A stretch of DNA of 58,065 bases from a virus. A program made the translations under genes and the position numbers. Below the pieces are notes generated by a model. That model did not search any database. It was not told the DNA's origin and worked only from the letters and a program-made list of their open reading frames with translations. Location of the stretch: IMG/VR virus record IMGVR_UViG_3300008108_000078, positions 1 through 58,065 of that record; one strand, written 5' to 3'. Positions 8,402 to 16,525 of this stretch are shown one piece after another; the first letter of the stretch is position 1; each line of letters begins with the position of its first letter.

Positions 8402-9882
8402 TTAGAAAAATTAACAACAGTACATGAGTTTCTAGATTTTAAAATTTCTAAACATTCTCTATGAGGAATCATAGTTTGTTCTTCAATAAACTTTTTAAAA
8501 TCTTTTTGTAGTTCGTTTATAGAAAACAACATGTCTTCATTTTGTTGCGACATCATATTTTTTATGCTTTCTGCATCAAGCATTTTTAAACCGTGCATGA
8601 CTAATAACCAATTTACTTCTCTAAAAAGCAAATATGGTTTAGTAAAGAACGTTGTATTAGGCCCAGACATTTTAAAATGCTCTAATGTTTGCTGATTAAA
8701 TTCAGTTAATTTTAAATTTTTACAATCCTTCCAAAAAGCAGAATCACTTCTGTTAGTTATATAATGCAATTGAACAAAGTCAATAATATTTTTAGCTACG
8801 TCTTCAAAATCAGAATTATATTTGTCAATTAATGGCTGATTGCCGTGTTCATAGTTTACTAAAGAGTTAGCAATGCCAAATGCTTGCTGAATAGAAGTTC
8901 CTATACTACTTGCCTCTAACGGTTCAACAAAACTTCCTGCAAGTCCAACAGAAATGCAATTTTTAATCCAAAATTTATCTACATATCCTGCTGTAAATTT
9001 AAATGTTTTAGCAATATTAATAGGAGAGGAAAAAACTGATTGTGCTTCTGCTATGGCTTGTTCGTCTGTAATAAATTTATCACAATATACATAACCATTA
9101 CCAAATCTATCAATAGTTGGTATTCTCCACATCCAACCAGAACTCATTGCAGTACTAAGGGTGTGTGAAGGAATATCTTCTATTTTTTCTGTAGGAAATG
9201 CAAACGCACTATTCATTGGTAGATAGTCAGAACAGTCTACCCATGTTGCACCTAATTTAGAAGATATGACACGTTTAAATCCACTACAGTCAATAAAAAA
9301 ATCTGCTGAATATTTTCCAGATTTGCCAACTAGTTCTGAAACATGACCTGTGTTATCTAAGATAACATCGTCTATTGTATCATCAATAATTTTTATATCT
9401 CTGATTAAACATTGCTTAATAAGATAATCGTTAAGTTTCATTGTATTGAAATGAAACTGATTAACGGTTCCCTCCAATGGCTCGTAATGAACTGATTTAT
9501 GAAGGTTATCAGGAATAATATCGTGATGTGTTTTTCCTTCAGCAATCATACCTAAATAAATGTTATTAGGACCATTATAGCTTTCTTTTAAAAAATGACC
9601 ATGGACACTATGAAAATAATAGTCATCGTCTCCATTCCAATTTATAAATTTTATACCAGATTTAAATGTTGCATCTGTTTCTTTTAATAATTCTTGGATT
9701 GAAATTCCTGCAACCTGCATAAAGCGAGCCCAATGTTCAGTTGACCCTTCTCCAACTCCAATAATGCCAATGTCAGATGATTTTACTATTGTAATATCAA
9801 GTTTTCTGTAGATAGATTTTAATATAATTGCGTTAACTAGTCCACTAGTCCCACCGCCAAGAATTATTAATTTGTTAATCAT
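8398..9882 (-). CDS. Flavin-dependent tryptophan-halogenase family protein 2
   Basis: 494 aa. FAD motif LIILGGGTSGLVNA (5-18), GVGEGSTEH instead of the usual GVGES-T, Lys74 in ATFKSGIKF at the catalytic-lysine position, the WxWxIP motif as SGWMWRIP followed by FGNGYVYCDKF, and VGLAGSFVEPLEASS for the conserved glutamate region. All core halogenase motifs are present with minor variation. It overlaps the downstream oxygenase by 4 bases and the upstream gene by 8. It is clearly diverged from protein 1, so the array is not a recent tandem duplication. Likely a functional halogenase with its own specificity (inference). Confidence 0.85.
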   Translation of the reverse strand: MINKLIILGGGTSGLVNAIILKSIYRKLDITIVKSSDIGIIGVGEGSTEHWARFMQVAGISIQELLKETDATFKSGIKFINWNGDDDYYFHSVHGHFLKESYNGPNNIYLGMIAEGKTHHDIIPDNLHKSVHYEPLEGTVNQFHFNTMKLNDYLIKQCLIRDIKIIDDTIDDVILDNTGHVSELVGKSGKYSADFFIDCSGFKRVISSKLGATWVDCSDYLPMNSAFAFPTEKIEDIPSHTLSTAMSSGWMWRIPTIDRFGNGYVYCDKFITDEQAIAEAQSVFSSPINIAKTFKFTAGYVDKFWIKNCISVGLAGSFVEPLEASSIGTSIQQAFGIANSLVNYEHGNQPLIDKYNSDFEDVAKNIIDFVQLHYITNRSDSAFWKDCKNLKLTEFNQQTLEHFKMSGPNTTFFTKPYLLFREVNWLLVMHGLKMLDAESIKNMMSQQNEDMLFSINELQKDFKKFIEEQTMIPHRECLEILKSRNSCTVVNFSK

Positions 9883-11344
9883 ATAGTTTTTTCCATTCTT
9901 CTGTTGATAAACAATCTTTTGTTATCAAATTTATTTCGTTTCGCAACTGATTGTATTCGGTTGTGACTTTTTCTAATATGTTTTCGTGTTTAGAATTTAA
10001 AATATTCTTCAACATTGTTTTATCAACTAAATTATAAGCCTGTAATACAACCGCATAATTTTCTAAAGAGTATGCAACTCCAAAATCATAAAAATTTCCA
10101 TTTTTAATAGCATCTAATTTAGATTGTAAAGATTCAGGAATAGAACTAATGGACAAATGCCTATTCCAAAATTCTGTGTCATTTTTTCTATTTCTATAGT
10201 GTAAAGAAATAAAATCTACCGTATCATTAACAATATCTTCGTATGCAGAATTAAACCTGCTTTGTCCGTGCAAATGAGTTTGCTTGCAAGGGCTCCATGT
10301 TTCAGAAAGTATTCGCAACATCATGGCTATCATAGTGTGTCCGCCAGACCCAAGCGGTTCTAAAAATCCAGAACTGAGTCCTATAGCAATTACATTTTTC
10401 TGCCAAGGATTCATGGCCATTTCAGGTACCCACGATGCCTTTGCAACTAAATCAACAGTTTTACCAAGTTTGCGTTCAGCTTCTAATTGTGCTTGTTCTG
10501 AAGATATTAGAGATTCATCGTAGACATATCCATTCCCACTTCTTGATTGTAAATCAATATTAAATCTCCAACCATAATCCATTGCAATCATGTTGCTATA
10601 GGGCTGTAAGTTTGATTTGTCCCACCAAGCAATAACACTATTAGCTGTAAAATATTTAGAAAAATTTTTAAATTTAATTCCTAATTCTTTTTTTAACAGC
10701 AGTTGATTAAATCCGCTACAGTCAATAAAAAAATCAGCTTCAATGTCTTGATTTTCTAAAATTAATTTTTTAATACCAGTTTCGTCTTGTAACGATGATT
10801 TATATTTTGATAGAACTAGTTTTATATCTAAAGATAATCCTATGTTTTTAAAATAATCAGCGTTCTTTCTGCTATCAAAATGATACATAGGTCTAACTAC
10901 AAATCCGTTTGCAGTAAATGGTGTCAATCTATTTTCTAACAGAGCTCCTGAAACGGTAGTTTTGTGTAAAGGTATATCTGCAGCTAACAATCCTTTAAGT
11001 AAGACATTGTCAGTTCCAAATTCAGGATTGTAATAATCCCACCGATTTCTGTAAGAAGAAAAAAGAGGCTGTATAAATGTAGTGTTGTTTGCACCCCACC
11101 CTACAAATTTACCTCCTAATTTTGGTAATGCATCAACTTTTTTAATCCAGTCGTTTGTGTCAATGTCTAAAAAATCTAACAAATCAACAAAAGGCGCTGT
11201 GCAACTTTCTCCGGCTATGATTGGCGGGTGTTTTGGATCTTCTATAACTGTAATATCTAAGGACGGCCAAACTTTTTTGAAAAAAATAGCTGATAGCCAG
11301 CCACTTGTTCCGCCACCTAGTATAGCAACAGTTTTTACATCCAT
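9875..11344 (-). CDS. Halogenase-family flavoprotein 3 with altered catalytic motifs
   Basis: 489 aa from the ATG at 11344, chosen because TTGAGG lies 8 bases upstream; a farther ATG at 11386 would overlap the previous gene by 52 bases. The FAD motif VAILGGGTSGWLSA and AGESCTAP are present, and Lys75 (ALPKLGGKF) occupies the catalytic-lysine position. However, the WxWxIP site reads GWRFNIDL, and the EPLES segment reads FLEPLGSGG, replacing the glutamate with glycine. The flanking SRSGNGYVYDE is conserved, so the alignment is clear. The fold is a tryptophan-halogenase-type flavoprotein, but halogenation may be lost or changed, for example to a monooxygenase or non-catalytic partner. Confidence 0.8.
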   Translation of the reverse strand: MDVKTVAILGGGTSGWLSAIFFKKVWPSLDITVIEDPKHPPIIAGESCTAPFVDLLDFLDIDTNDWIKKVDALPKLGGKFVGWGANNTTFIQPLFSSYRNRWDYYNPEFGTDNVLLKGLLAADIPLHKTTVSGALLENRLTPFTANGFVVRPMYHFDSRKNADYFKNIGLSLDIKLVLSKYKSSLQDETGIKKLILENQDIEADFFIDCSGFNQLLLKKELGIKFKNFSKYFTANSVIAWWDKSNLQPYSNMIAMDYGWRFNIDLQSRSGNGYVYDESLISSEQAQLEAERKLGKTVDLVAKASWVPEMAMNPWQKNVIAIGLSSGFLEPLGSGGHTMIAMMLRILSETWSPCKQTHLHGQSRFNSAYEDIVNDTVDFISLHYRNRKNDTEFWNRHLSISSIPESLQSKLDAIKNGNFYDFGVAYSLENYAVVLQAYNLVDKTMLKNILNSKHENILEKVTTEYNQLRNEINLITKDCLSTEEWKKLYD

Positions 11345-12036
11345 CGTTTTGGCCTCAATTTGTTTATGGCGTTGTGTATTTTCCAACTAAGTTTAGGCAT
11401 ATAATGTTTAAGAGTTAAACAACTGTTAACTGCATGTTCTAATTTTTCTGTTCTTTCTATTTGTTTAAGTACAAATTTATCACTTGGATTGTCAGACCTA
11501 AATCTAATGTAGGCCATTGGTTGACCTCGTTTTAAAATAACTTCATCTTCTAACATCTCAATAGTAGTTACAATAGGTCGCTGCCAAGAGTAAATGTTAA
11601 ACATACCTGGAATGAGTCTCCAAGAATGATCAATGTGATTAAATGGGGGAATAAATTCTACATAAACAGGTTGATCCGCTACAAATACAAAACTATTGCT
11701 AATGGCTACAATGGGTCTACCATTGTCAGGATCAAAATCACCCCAATGAGTTCTTACCATTGCATCAGCAGCATCTTTGGGTAAATTTGTGCTGATTACT
11801 TTGTTATATTTGTCCCAGTGTAAAACTAAATCTACTGTATTTTTTAACACAAATGTATTTTTTACATATTTTACAAATGCAGGACATTGATGATAACGAG
11901 AAGTTGAGTCGTTCCAAGTATCTAGTGGCTCTAGATCAAAATAGGCCAAATCAACCCACCCATAATAGTTAAGTGCAGTATTTGTAGTTCGAATATTTTT
12001 TTCAAACCACGGACAAAAACCAATTTTAATAGTCAT
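11335..12036 (-). CDS. DUF6065-like conserved phage protein, copy B
   Basis: 233 aa. It shares layout with 4238-4969: YHQCPAFVKYVKNTFVLKN at about 48-66, a central strand region (FVFVADQPVYVEFIPP), then WRLIPGMFNIYSWQRPIVTT and DEVILKRGQPMAYIRFRS, matching the LIKMGDPLVQVIPY motif of the other copy. The C-terminus is basic (NKLRPKRWM). It is translated just upstream of the altered halogenase, overlapping it by 10 bases. The two copies each sit next to halogenase or oxygenase genes in the same string, so a role linked to those enzymes is plausible. No enzymatic motif was recognised. Confidence 0.65.
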   Translation of the reverse strand: MTIKIGFCPWFEKNIRTTNTALNYYGWVDLAYFDLEPLDTWNDSTSRYHQCPAFVKYVKNTFVLKNTVDLVLHWDKYNKVISTNLPKDAADAMVRTHWGDFDPDNGRPIVAISNSFVFVADQPVYVEFIPPFNHIDHSWRLIPGMFNIYSWQRPIVTTIEMLEDEVILKRGQPMAYIRFRSDNPSDKFVLKQIERTEKLEHAVNSCLTLKHYMPKLSWKIHNAINKLRPKRWM

Positions 12037-12244
12037 AGTTAGATGACCAAAATCCTTGCGGGCAGCTACCGGCTTTTAAAGCGCACTTAGCACTTACTGG
12101 ACTGCCTACAATTTTACATATACCCTCGTTTTTGTTTTCATATGCATAACAATTTTTACAAATTTCCATTCTTTGTTCGTATATTTGCATAGAAACGCGA
12201 AGCACTCTTTCGTCTAAGTGCATCTGTCTTGGTTTTTTAATCAT
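12026..12244 (-). CDS. Small Cys-rich, probable zinc-binding protein
   Basis: 72 aa. Six cysteines in zinc-ribbon-like spacing: CKNCYAYENKNEGICK (CxxC then C), followed by SAKCALKAGSCPQGFW. The pattern resembles small phage and prophage proteins with a CxxC...C...C-P-x-G-x-W ending. The N-terminal third is a basic helix (KKPRQMHLDERVLRVSM). It overlaps the genes on either side by 8 and 11 bases. Zinc binding is inferred from the spacing; the role is unknown. Confidence 0.65.
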   Translation of the reverse strand: MIKKPRQMHLDERVLRVSMQIYEQRMEICKNCYAYENKNEGICKIVGSPVSAKCALKAGSCPQGFWSSNYDY

Positions 12245-12956
12245 TTTTTAAACTCCGTTTCATATGATCTAGAATAAATTCTAAATTTAAAATTTTATTT
12301 TGTAACTGATCAATTTCACTAGTATGTGGTTGATAGTCTATTACATAGTTGCTGTCTGACGAAAGATATTTTCCAGAGTAATTAATGTTGTAACTCATTA
12401 CAATTCTAGGGTGATTAGAAAGATTTTCTTTTGTCTTATGTCTAATCCATCCCGGAAATAATATTAAATCTCCTGTCGAAACTGGAATAGAAGTTTCTAT
12501 TTTATTTTCAATAGCAACTCCATACGGTATATGGGTTAGTCCATATTCCATTGGATTTATTAATACTAAGTCTCCAGAGTTTTTTTCGGCTTTTATGTAT
12601 AATGTAGCAACTATTGGATATAAACTATGAGAATGTTCTACTGTAAGACTATTATTATAATGTATATTTGACCAACATTGGTCAATCCTAGGTTCTAACC
12701 TAGGATCAATATCTAATATTTTCCAATATAATTTAGTATGTTGTAGAACAATATCTGATACTGTTTTTGAATATTCTTCTAGATGTAAATTACAGTCAGT
12801 GGAATAAGTGCTCACTCCACCGTTCATTTCTAAATTACTAGTTTTAGGGGAAGATTGCTTTAATTTAACCTGTAGATTTTCTTCAAGATTACTAGTATCT
12901 ATTTGATCTAAAATATTAACTTTATATATTGGTAAAGAGAATAAATTGATAATCAT
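12237..12956 (-). CDS. Predicted 2OG/Fe(II) oxygenase with C-terminal coiled coil
   Basis: 239 aa. EMNGGVSTYST at about 43-53 and TVEHSHSLYPIVATLYI (His108, His110) precede TGDLILFPGWIRHKTKE (His173) and Arg184 in HPRIVMSYN. The oxygenase part ends near residue 195. A heptad-like helix follows (IDQLQNKILNLEFILDHMKR), a coiled coil that most neighbours lack, suggesting oligomerisation or docking to a partner. It belongs to the same subgroup as 4962-5552. Iron ligands look complete; the substrate is unknown. Confidence 0.72.
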   Translation of the reverse strand: MIINLFSLPIYKVNILDQIDTSNLEENLQVKLKQSSPKTSNLEMNGGVSTYSTDCNLHLEEYSKTVSDIVLQHTKLYWKILDIDPRLEPRIDQCWSNIHYNNSLTVEHSHSLYPIVATLYIKAEKNSGDLVLINPMEYGLTHIPYGVAIENKIETSIPVSTGDLILFPGWIRHKTKENLSNHPRIVMSYNINYSGKYLSSDSNYVIDYQPHTSEIDQLQNKILNLEFILDHMKRSLKND

Positions 12957-12962
12957 CGCGCT

Positions 12963-13550
12963 TTATTCCAAGTACCATTTTTTACTCACAAAAGTTTTAA
13001 AAGAAAGATATGTTCTAAGTTTTTTGCAATCTCTATTAGGTGCAAGGCCCCTGTGAGGTATGTTACTATCAAAAACTAAACAAGTATTGGGCATTGGGTA
13101 ATAGGTTGCAATAACATTTCCGGCTTGATCAAAAAACTGAAATTCTCCTCCCCATTCTGGATTCCATTCCTGATTAGGGAAAAAACAAAAAGTCATAAAT
13201 CCGTCGCCCATGTCGTTAAACTCTACTTCTTTATCAGTGTGTATTCCGCCATCTAACCCAAATGTTTTTCCTCCGGCAATAGCACTATAAAGTTTAAATT
13301 GATATTTTTTGGTACTAGGCTCAAGTTCATTTAATTTATTAATGATTTCGTAAAACGCCTGTTCTCCTACCATGTGATACAATGTTAAATCGGCTTGCCA
13401 AAACATTGTTGTATCCTCGTCCCAAACGTCAGGATTTGTAACTCTGCCATATTGCCAAATTGGTTTTTTCAATTCAGCAACAATGTTTACAAATGTATCA
13501 TTTCTCAGTACATTTTCTAAATAAAATATTTCAGACATGGGTTTGTTCAT
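12963..13550 (-). CDS. Predicted 2OG/Fe(II) oxygenase
   Basis: 195 aa. A clear facial triad: GGIHTDKEVEF with His104 and Asp106, FCFFPNQEWNPEWGGEFQFF (the GGE(F/L)xF strand), and VFDSNIPHRGLAPNRD with His166, then Arg179 in KLRTYLSFK. This is a classical HxD...H...R arrangement. The first ATG follows the upstream stop directly (TAATATG). An internal ATG 12 bases later is an alternative start. The substrate is not predictable. Confidence 0.78.
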   Translation of the reverse strand: MNKPMSEIFYLENVLRNDTFVNIVAELKKPIWQYGRVTNPDVWDEDTTMFWQADLTLYHMVGEQAFYEIINKLNELEPSTKKYQFKLYSAIAGGKTFGLDGGIHTDKEVEFNDMGDGFMTFCFFPNQEWNPEWGGEFQFFDQAGNVIATYYPMPNTCLVFDSNIPHRGLAPNRDCKKLRTYLSFKTFVSKKWYLE

Positions 13551-13551
13551 A

Positions 13552-14184
13552 TTAGTTGATATCCTTATTGTGTCTATTTATGGCCTGTTTTGCCATATTT
13601 TTAGAATTTTGATTAGACCATTCTGGGAAATTATGCTCCTCCGCTGCTAGGCTAGACAGCAAATTTGTGTCTAAATCGTGTTTGTAATTTGCATAACTGC
13701 CATGTTTTTTAACATAATGAAGAAATGCTTGATACTGATACTGTTGCCCTTGCATGGGGTGTCTAAAATGCATAATTTCAGTTCCTTTGTACAGTAGCAC
13801 ATCACCAATGTCTAAGTCAACACTTATAACTTGTCCGTTATCTACTAACCAAAATGGCCATATGTATTTTTCATAATTCAACGTTAACGTAAGACTAATT
13901 TCACAACTTGGTCTATCAGTGTGTGGTGGAAGACTATCATTTTCTTGATATATCCTAGCATATGAATAGCATGGATATAATTCTTCTCCTACTATTGTTT
14001 CAACATTTTTTTGTATTTCTACTAATTCATCATTAAATATTCCGTAAAACGCAGGACTTAACGTACACAACGGATCGGGATTTCGATATACTCCTTGGCC
14101 AAATAATGTATTAAGCCTGTTGGTCATCTCTACACATTTTTCTTTTTCAAAGAAATTTTTTAAAATCTTATAATTTTCTTTCAT
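13552..14184 (-). CDS. Predicted 2OG/Fe(II) oxygenase
   Basis: 210 aa. YARIYQENDSLPPHTDRPSC carries His88 and Asp90; LDIGDVLLYKGTEIMHFRHP carries the distal His139. A basic residue at the usual 2OG position is less obvious than in the neighbours (QYQAFLHYV follows). The C-terminal 50 residues are polar and probably helical. The YxRxYxxxxxLxxHxDRxxCE pattern is common in phage and bacterial oxygenases of unknown substrate. It overlaps the upstream gene by 17 bases. Confidence 0.7.
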   Translation of the reverse strand: MKENYKILKNFFEKEKCVEMTNRLNTLFGQGVYRNPDPLCTLSPAFYGIFNDELVEIQKNVETIVGEELYPCYSYARIYQENDSLPPHTDRPSCEISLTLTLNYEKYIWPFWLVDNGQVISVDLDIGDVLLYKGTEIMHFRHPMQGQQYQYQAFLHYVKKHGSYANYKHDLDTNLLSSLAAEEHNFPEWSNQNSKNMAKQAINRHNKDIN

Positions 14185-14755
14185 TTTGGCTAAGAGTTAT
14201 ATTAAACGATAAACTAATTCTTTTATGACTTGTATTATTATGAAACACGGCATGTTCTAAAAAACTTGGAAATAACAAAATCTTTCCAACTTCTGGTTTA
14301 TAGTTAACAGCGTTATCAATATTGTAAGTTAGCTTATGAAATCTATTAACTAAAGAAGGATTTCTAAAAACAATATCTCCGTCATCACCAGAAGTTTGGT
14401 GATAATAAACACCAGACATGTCACTATCGCCGTGCAAATGATAATGTTGAAAAGAATGTTCGCCTCCTATATTACACCACGATTCTCTAACATTAATGTT
14501 TAAATTAGAATAGTTTAATCGTATTAAGAATTCCCTACAATGTTTTTTTATTTCTTCTAATAGAATTGGTGTTTCAGATAAAACGTGTTCGTAATTACCA
14601 TACTTAAAAGTAGTTGAAACTGTGTCTCCCCAAGGATTTACAAGCCGTGCTCCATGTAAAGTAGACACATACTCTGAAACTTCTTTTTGAATTGAATCTA
14701 TATTTTCAACAATAGCAAAATATATAGGAGTAGGAAAAAAATATTCAACTGGCAT
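14168..14755 (-). CDS. Predicted 2OG/Fe(II) oxygenase (2OG-FeII_Oxy_5-like)
   Basis: 195 aa. It begins with YFFPTPIYFA, the typical short N-terminal strand of this family. Key motifs: SFQHYHLHGDSDMSGVYYH with His106 and His108, GDIVFRNP, then GKILLFPSFLEHAVFHN with His168, and Arg179 in SHKRISLSFN. The full set of expected ligands is present. It overlaps upstream by 11 and downstream by 17 bases. Substrate unknown. Confidence 0.78.
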   Translation of the reverse strand: MPVEYFFPTPIYFAIVENIDSIQKEVSEYVSTLHGARLVNPWGDTVSTTFKYGNYEHVLSETPILLEEIKKHCREFLIRLNYSNLNINVRESWCNIGGEHSFQHYHLHGDSDMSGVYYHQTSGDDGDIVFRNPSLVNRFHKLTYNIDNAVNYKPEVGKILLFPSFLEHAVFHNNTSHKRISLSFNITLSQNERKL

Positions 14756-15371
14756 TGGATTCTATTGACAAGTTAAAAGGAATACTTATTTTATTTTTTA
14801 ATTGTTTATGACTATCATATCCATGATATACATTAGATTTAAACAATACTAATCTTCCAGGAACACAGTCATATGAGATTTTAGAATAATTCATCGGGTT
14901 ATGAACCCAAGGTTTAACCGGTTCGTATGCATCTCTGTAAGGCGAACCAAAACATATCTTTGCACCTGGCGGAGCATCTACATAAAATACTCCGCTTATA
15001 GCAGCCCTGCCAACAGTACTATGAATATGTTGAGCATGATAATCATATGGACCAATAGAATTTAACCACATGTTTGTAAAAGCCAGTTGATTCTCTTTTA
15101 AAGAAGGATATCCTAATACTTCACAAAATAGTAATGTTTGTTTTCGAATAGCTAAACATAAATCAGAAAATCTAACATCATTGTATAAATGACCGTATAC
15201 GTCATGCCAAAAAGAAGTATGCAGACTACTTTCACCAAACGGATGAGGATCCTTTTCAATGTCTTTAAACATTTCCAAAGCAATCTGTTCGTAGTCGGCA
15301 AGTTTATCCATGCAGTTAAGGTCTGAATAATAGACCAATGTTGGAAACCACGAATCAATATAATGTGTCAT
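14745..15371 (-). CDS. Predicted 2OG/Fe(II) oxygenase (2OG-FeII_Oxy_5-like)
   Basis: 208 aa. It starts with DSWFPTLVYYSD. The core motifs are YHAQHIHSTVGRAAISGVFY (His115, His117), a strand IC-FGSP with P-x-D-A insertions, and GRLVLFKSNVYHGYDSH (His183). Lysines 192/194 (LKNKISIPFNLS) replace the usual arginine. It overlaps neighbours by 4 and 11 bases. The family assignment is good; the basic-residue change may affect co-substrate binding. Confidence 0.75.
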   Translation of the reverse strand: MTHYIDSWFPTLVYYSDLNCMDKLADYEQIALEMFKDIEKDPHPFGESSLHTSFWHDVYGHLYNDVRFSDLCLAIRKQTLLFCEVLGYPSLKENQLAFTNMWLNSIGPYDYHAQHIHSTVGRAAISGVFYVDAPPGAKICFGSPYRDAYEPVKPWVHNPMNYSKISYDCVPGRLVLFKSNVYHGYDSHKQLKNKISIPFNLSIESNAS

Positions 15372-15955
15372 TTAAATCTTGGCCCTACGACCCAGGAAAC
15401 TAAACTTTTTCTTAAACCTTCTGTTACCGGAGTTACTTCGTGAATTACATAACTGGGGAATACAATTAAAGTTCCTTTAGTTTTAGGAGCAATTACTGGA
15501 TCCTTTGTTGAAAATCTATAAAATAATAATTCACCTCCTTGGTAGTCGGCTTCATCCGAAAGTTGAATAGTTAAACTTAATTTTCTAAAAAGATTATATT
15601 TGTAACCGTCGTCGCTGTGTGGTTTGTAATGACCTAGTGTATCTGAATGGTATTCAGCGTACTGTAAGTCTTCCATTTCTGTTAAATCGTATCTGTAAAA
15701 TCTGTCATTCAACTGTTGAATAATATTTGAAAGTTTCATGTAAAGATCTTTGGATTCTTCGTTAGTTTCAATCCAAGAAATTTTATTCTTACGAATTTCT
15801 TCGTTAGAAATTCCGGCTTCTAAAGTGCCATCGCCCTGCATAGTACTTTTGCTAGCCAGCATTTCTACTAATTTTATTTCATCATCGGTAAGAACGCCTG
15901 GTGCGTATGCAAATGGTTCATTTGCGTAATTTAAATCTTTTATAAACCAGCTCAT
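15368..15955 (-). CDS. PKHD/prolyl-hydroxylase-type 2OG/Fe(II) oxygenase
   Basis: 195 aa, the closest in the string to classical PKHD-type (PiuC-like) hydroxylases: LGHYKPHSDDGY with His113 and Asp115, LSLTIQLSDEADYQGGELLF (the D-Y-x-GGEL strand), then GTLIVFPSYVIHEVTPVTEG with His172 and Arg182. PiuC-like proteins end similarly with H-x-V-x-P-V-x-x-G-x-R. The family hydroxylates small molecules or protein side chains; the substrate here is unknown. It overlaps both neighbours by 4 bases, suggesting coupled translation. Confidence 0.85.
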   Translation of the reverse strand: MSWFIKDLNYANEPFAYAPGVLTDDEIKLVEMLASKSTMQGDGTLEAGISNEEIRKNKISWIETNEESKDLYMKLSNIIQQLNDRFYRYDLTEMEDLQYAEYHSDTLGHYKPHSDDGYKYNLFRKLSLTIQLSDEADYQGGELLFYRFSTKDPVIAPKTKGTLIVFPSYVIHEVTPVTEGLRKSLVSWVVGPRFK

Positions 15956-16524
15956 TGTTTCAATCCTGTATCAAAACTAACCACATATCGTTGATTAGAA
16001 AAATTATTTTCAGTGTAATGCATCAGCCAACTAGGAAACAATATTAAATCTCCCAGTGCTACTTTAAAATTAAAGGCTTGTCTGTTGTATTCAGTTAATC
16101 TTGTTGAAATTTCATTAACCTTAAAAGGTTGACATGGGTTATCAAATATTAACTCGCCCGAATCGTCATCTGCTTTGCTATAAAAAACACCACTTATTAG
16201 ACTAAGTTCGTGCCTATGAGGTTTAATTGTGCTGCCATCTCTGTATATGTTACACCAACTATAAGTTATTTTACAAGGATGCAATCCTAATTGATCAGCA
16301 TAAAGATCTACACATTCCTGTATAGCATTTTTAAGATCTAAATTAGAATCTAAAAAAGAAGATGAGTTGCTTCTTAAACCTTTACCATTAAACAACTTAT
16401 GATAAGTGTTAACAAGTTCAGTTTCTTCAATTTTTTTACTAATTTCTTCTAAGTTAGCTTTGCCTAACAAATTATAAACATTTATAACGGTTGGAAATAA
16501 CCAACATTCTGCTTTTTTAATCAT
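15952..16524 (-). CDS. Predicted 2OG/Fe(II) oxygenase (2OG-FeII_Oxy_5-like)
   Basis: 190 aa. WLFPTVINVYN at the start, TIKPHRHELSLISGVFYSK with His103 and His105, GELIFDNPCQPF, then GDLILFPSWLMHYTENN with His169, and Arg179 in NQRYVVSFD. All ligands expected for this family are present. It is the first oxygenase transcribed after the Nudix gene and starts 1 base after that gene's stop. Substrate unknown. Confidence 0.78.
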   Translation of the reverse strand: MIKKAECWLFPTVINVYNLLGKANLEEISKKIEETELVNTYHKLFNGKGLRSNSSSFLDSNLDLKNAIQECVDLYADQLGLHPCKITYSWCNIYRDGSTIKPHRHELSLISGVFYSKADDDSGELIFDNPCQPFKVNEISTRLTEYNRQAFNFKVALGDLILFPSWLMHYTENNFSNQRYVVSFDTGLKQ

Positions 16525-16525
16525 T

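Noticed and set aside
11345-11386. Longer start for halogenase-family protein 3 (ATG at 11386)
   Set aside because: It would overlap the upstream gene by 52 bases, and the extra residues precede the FAD motif by more than in the paralogues. The ATG at 11344 has a good GAGG site.
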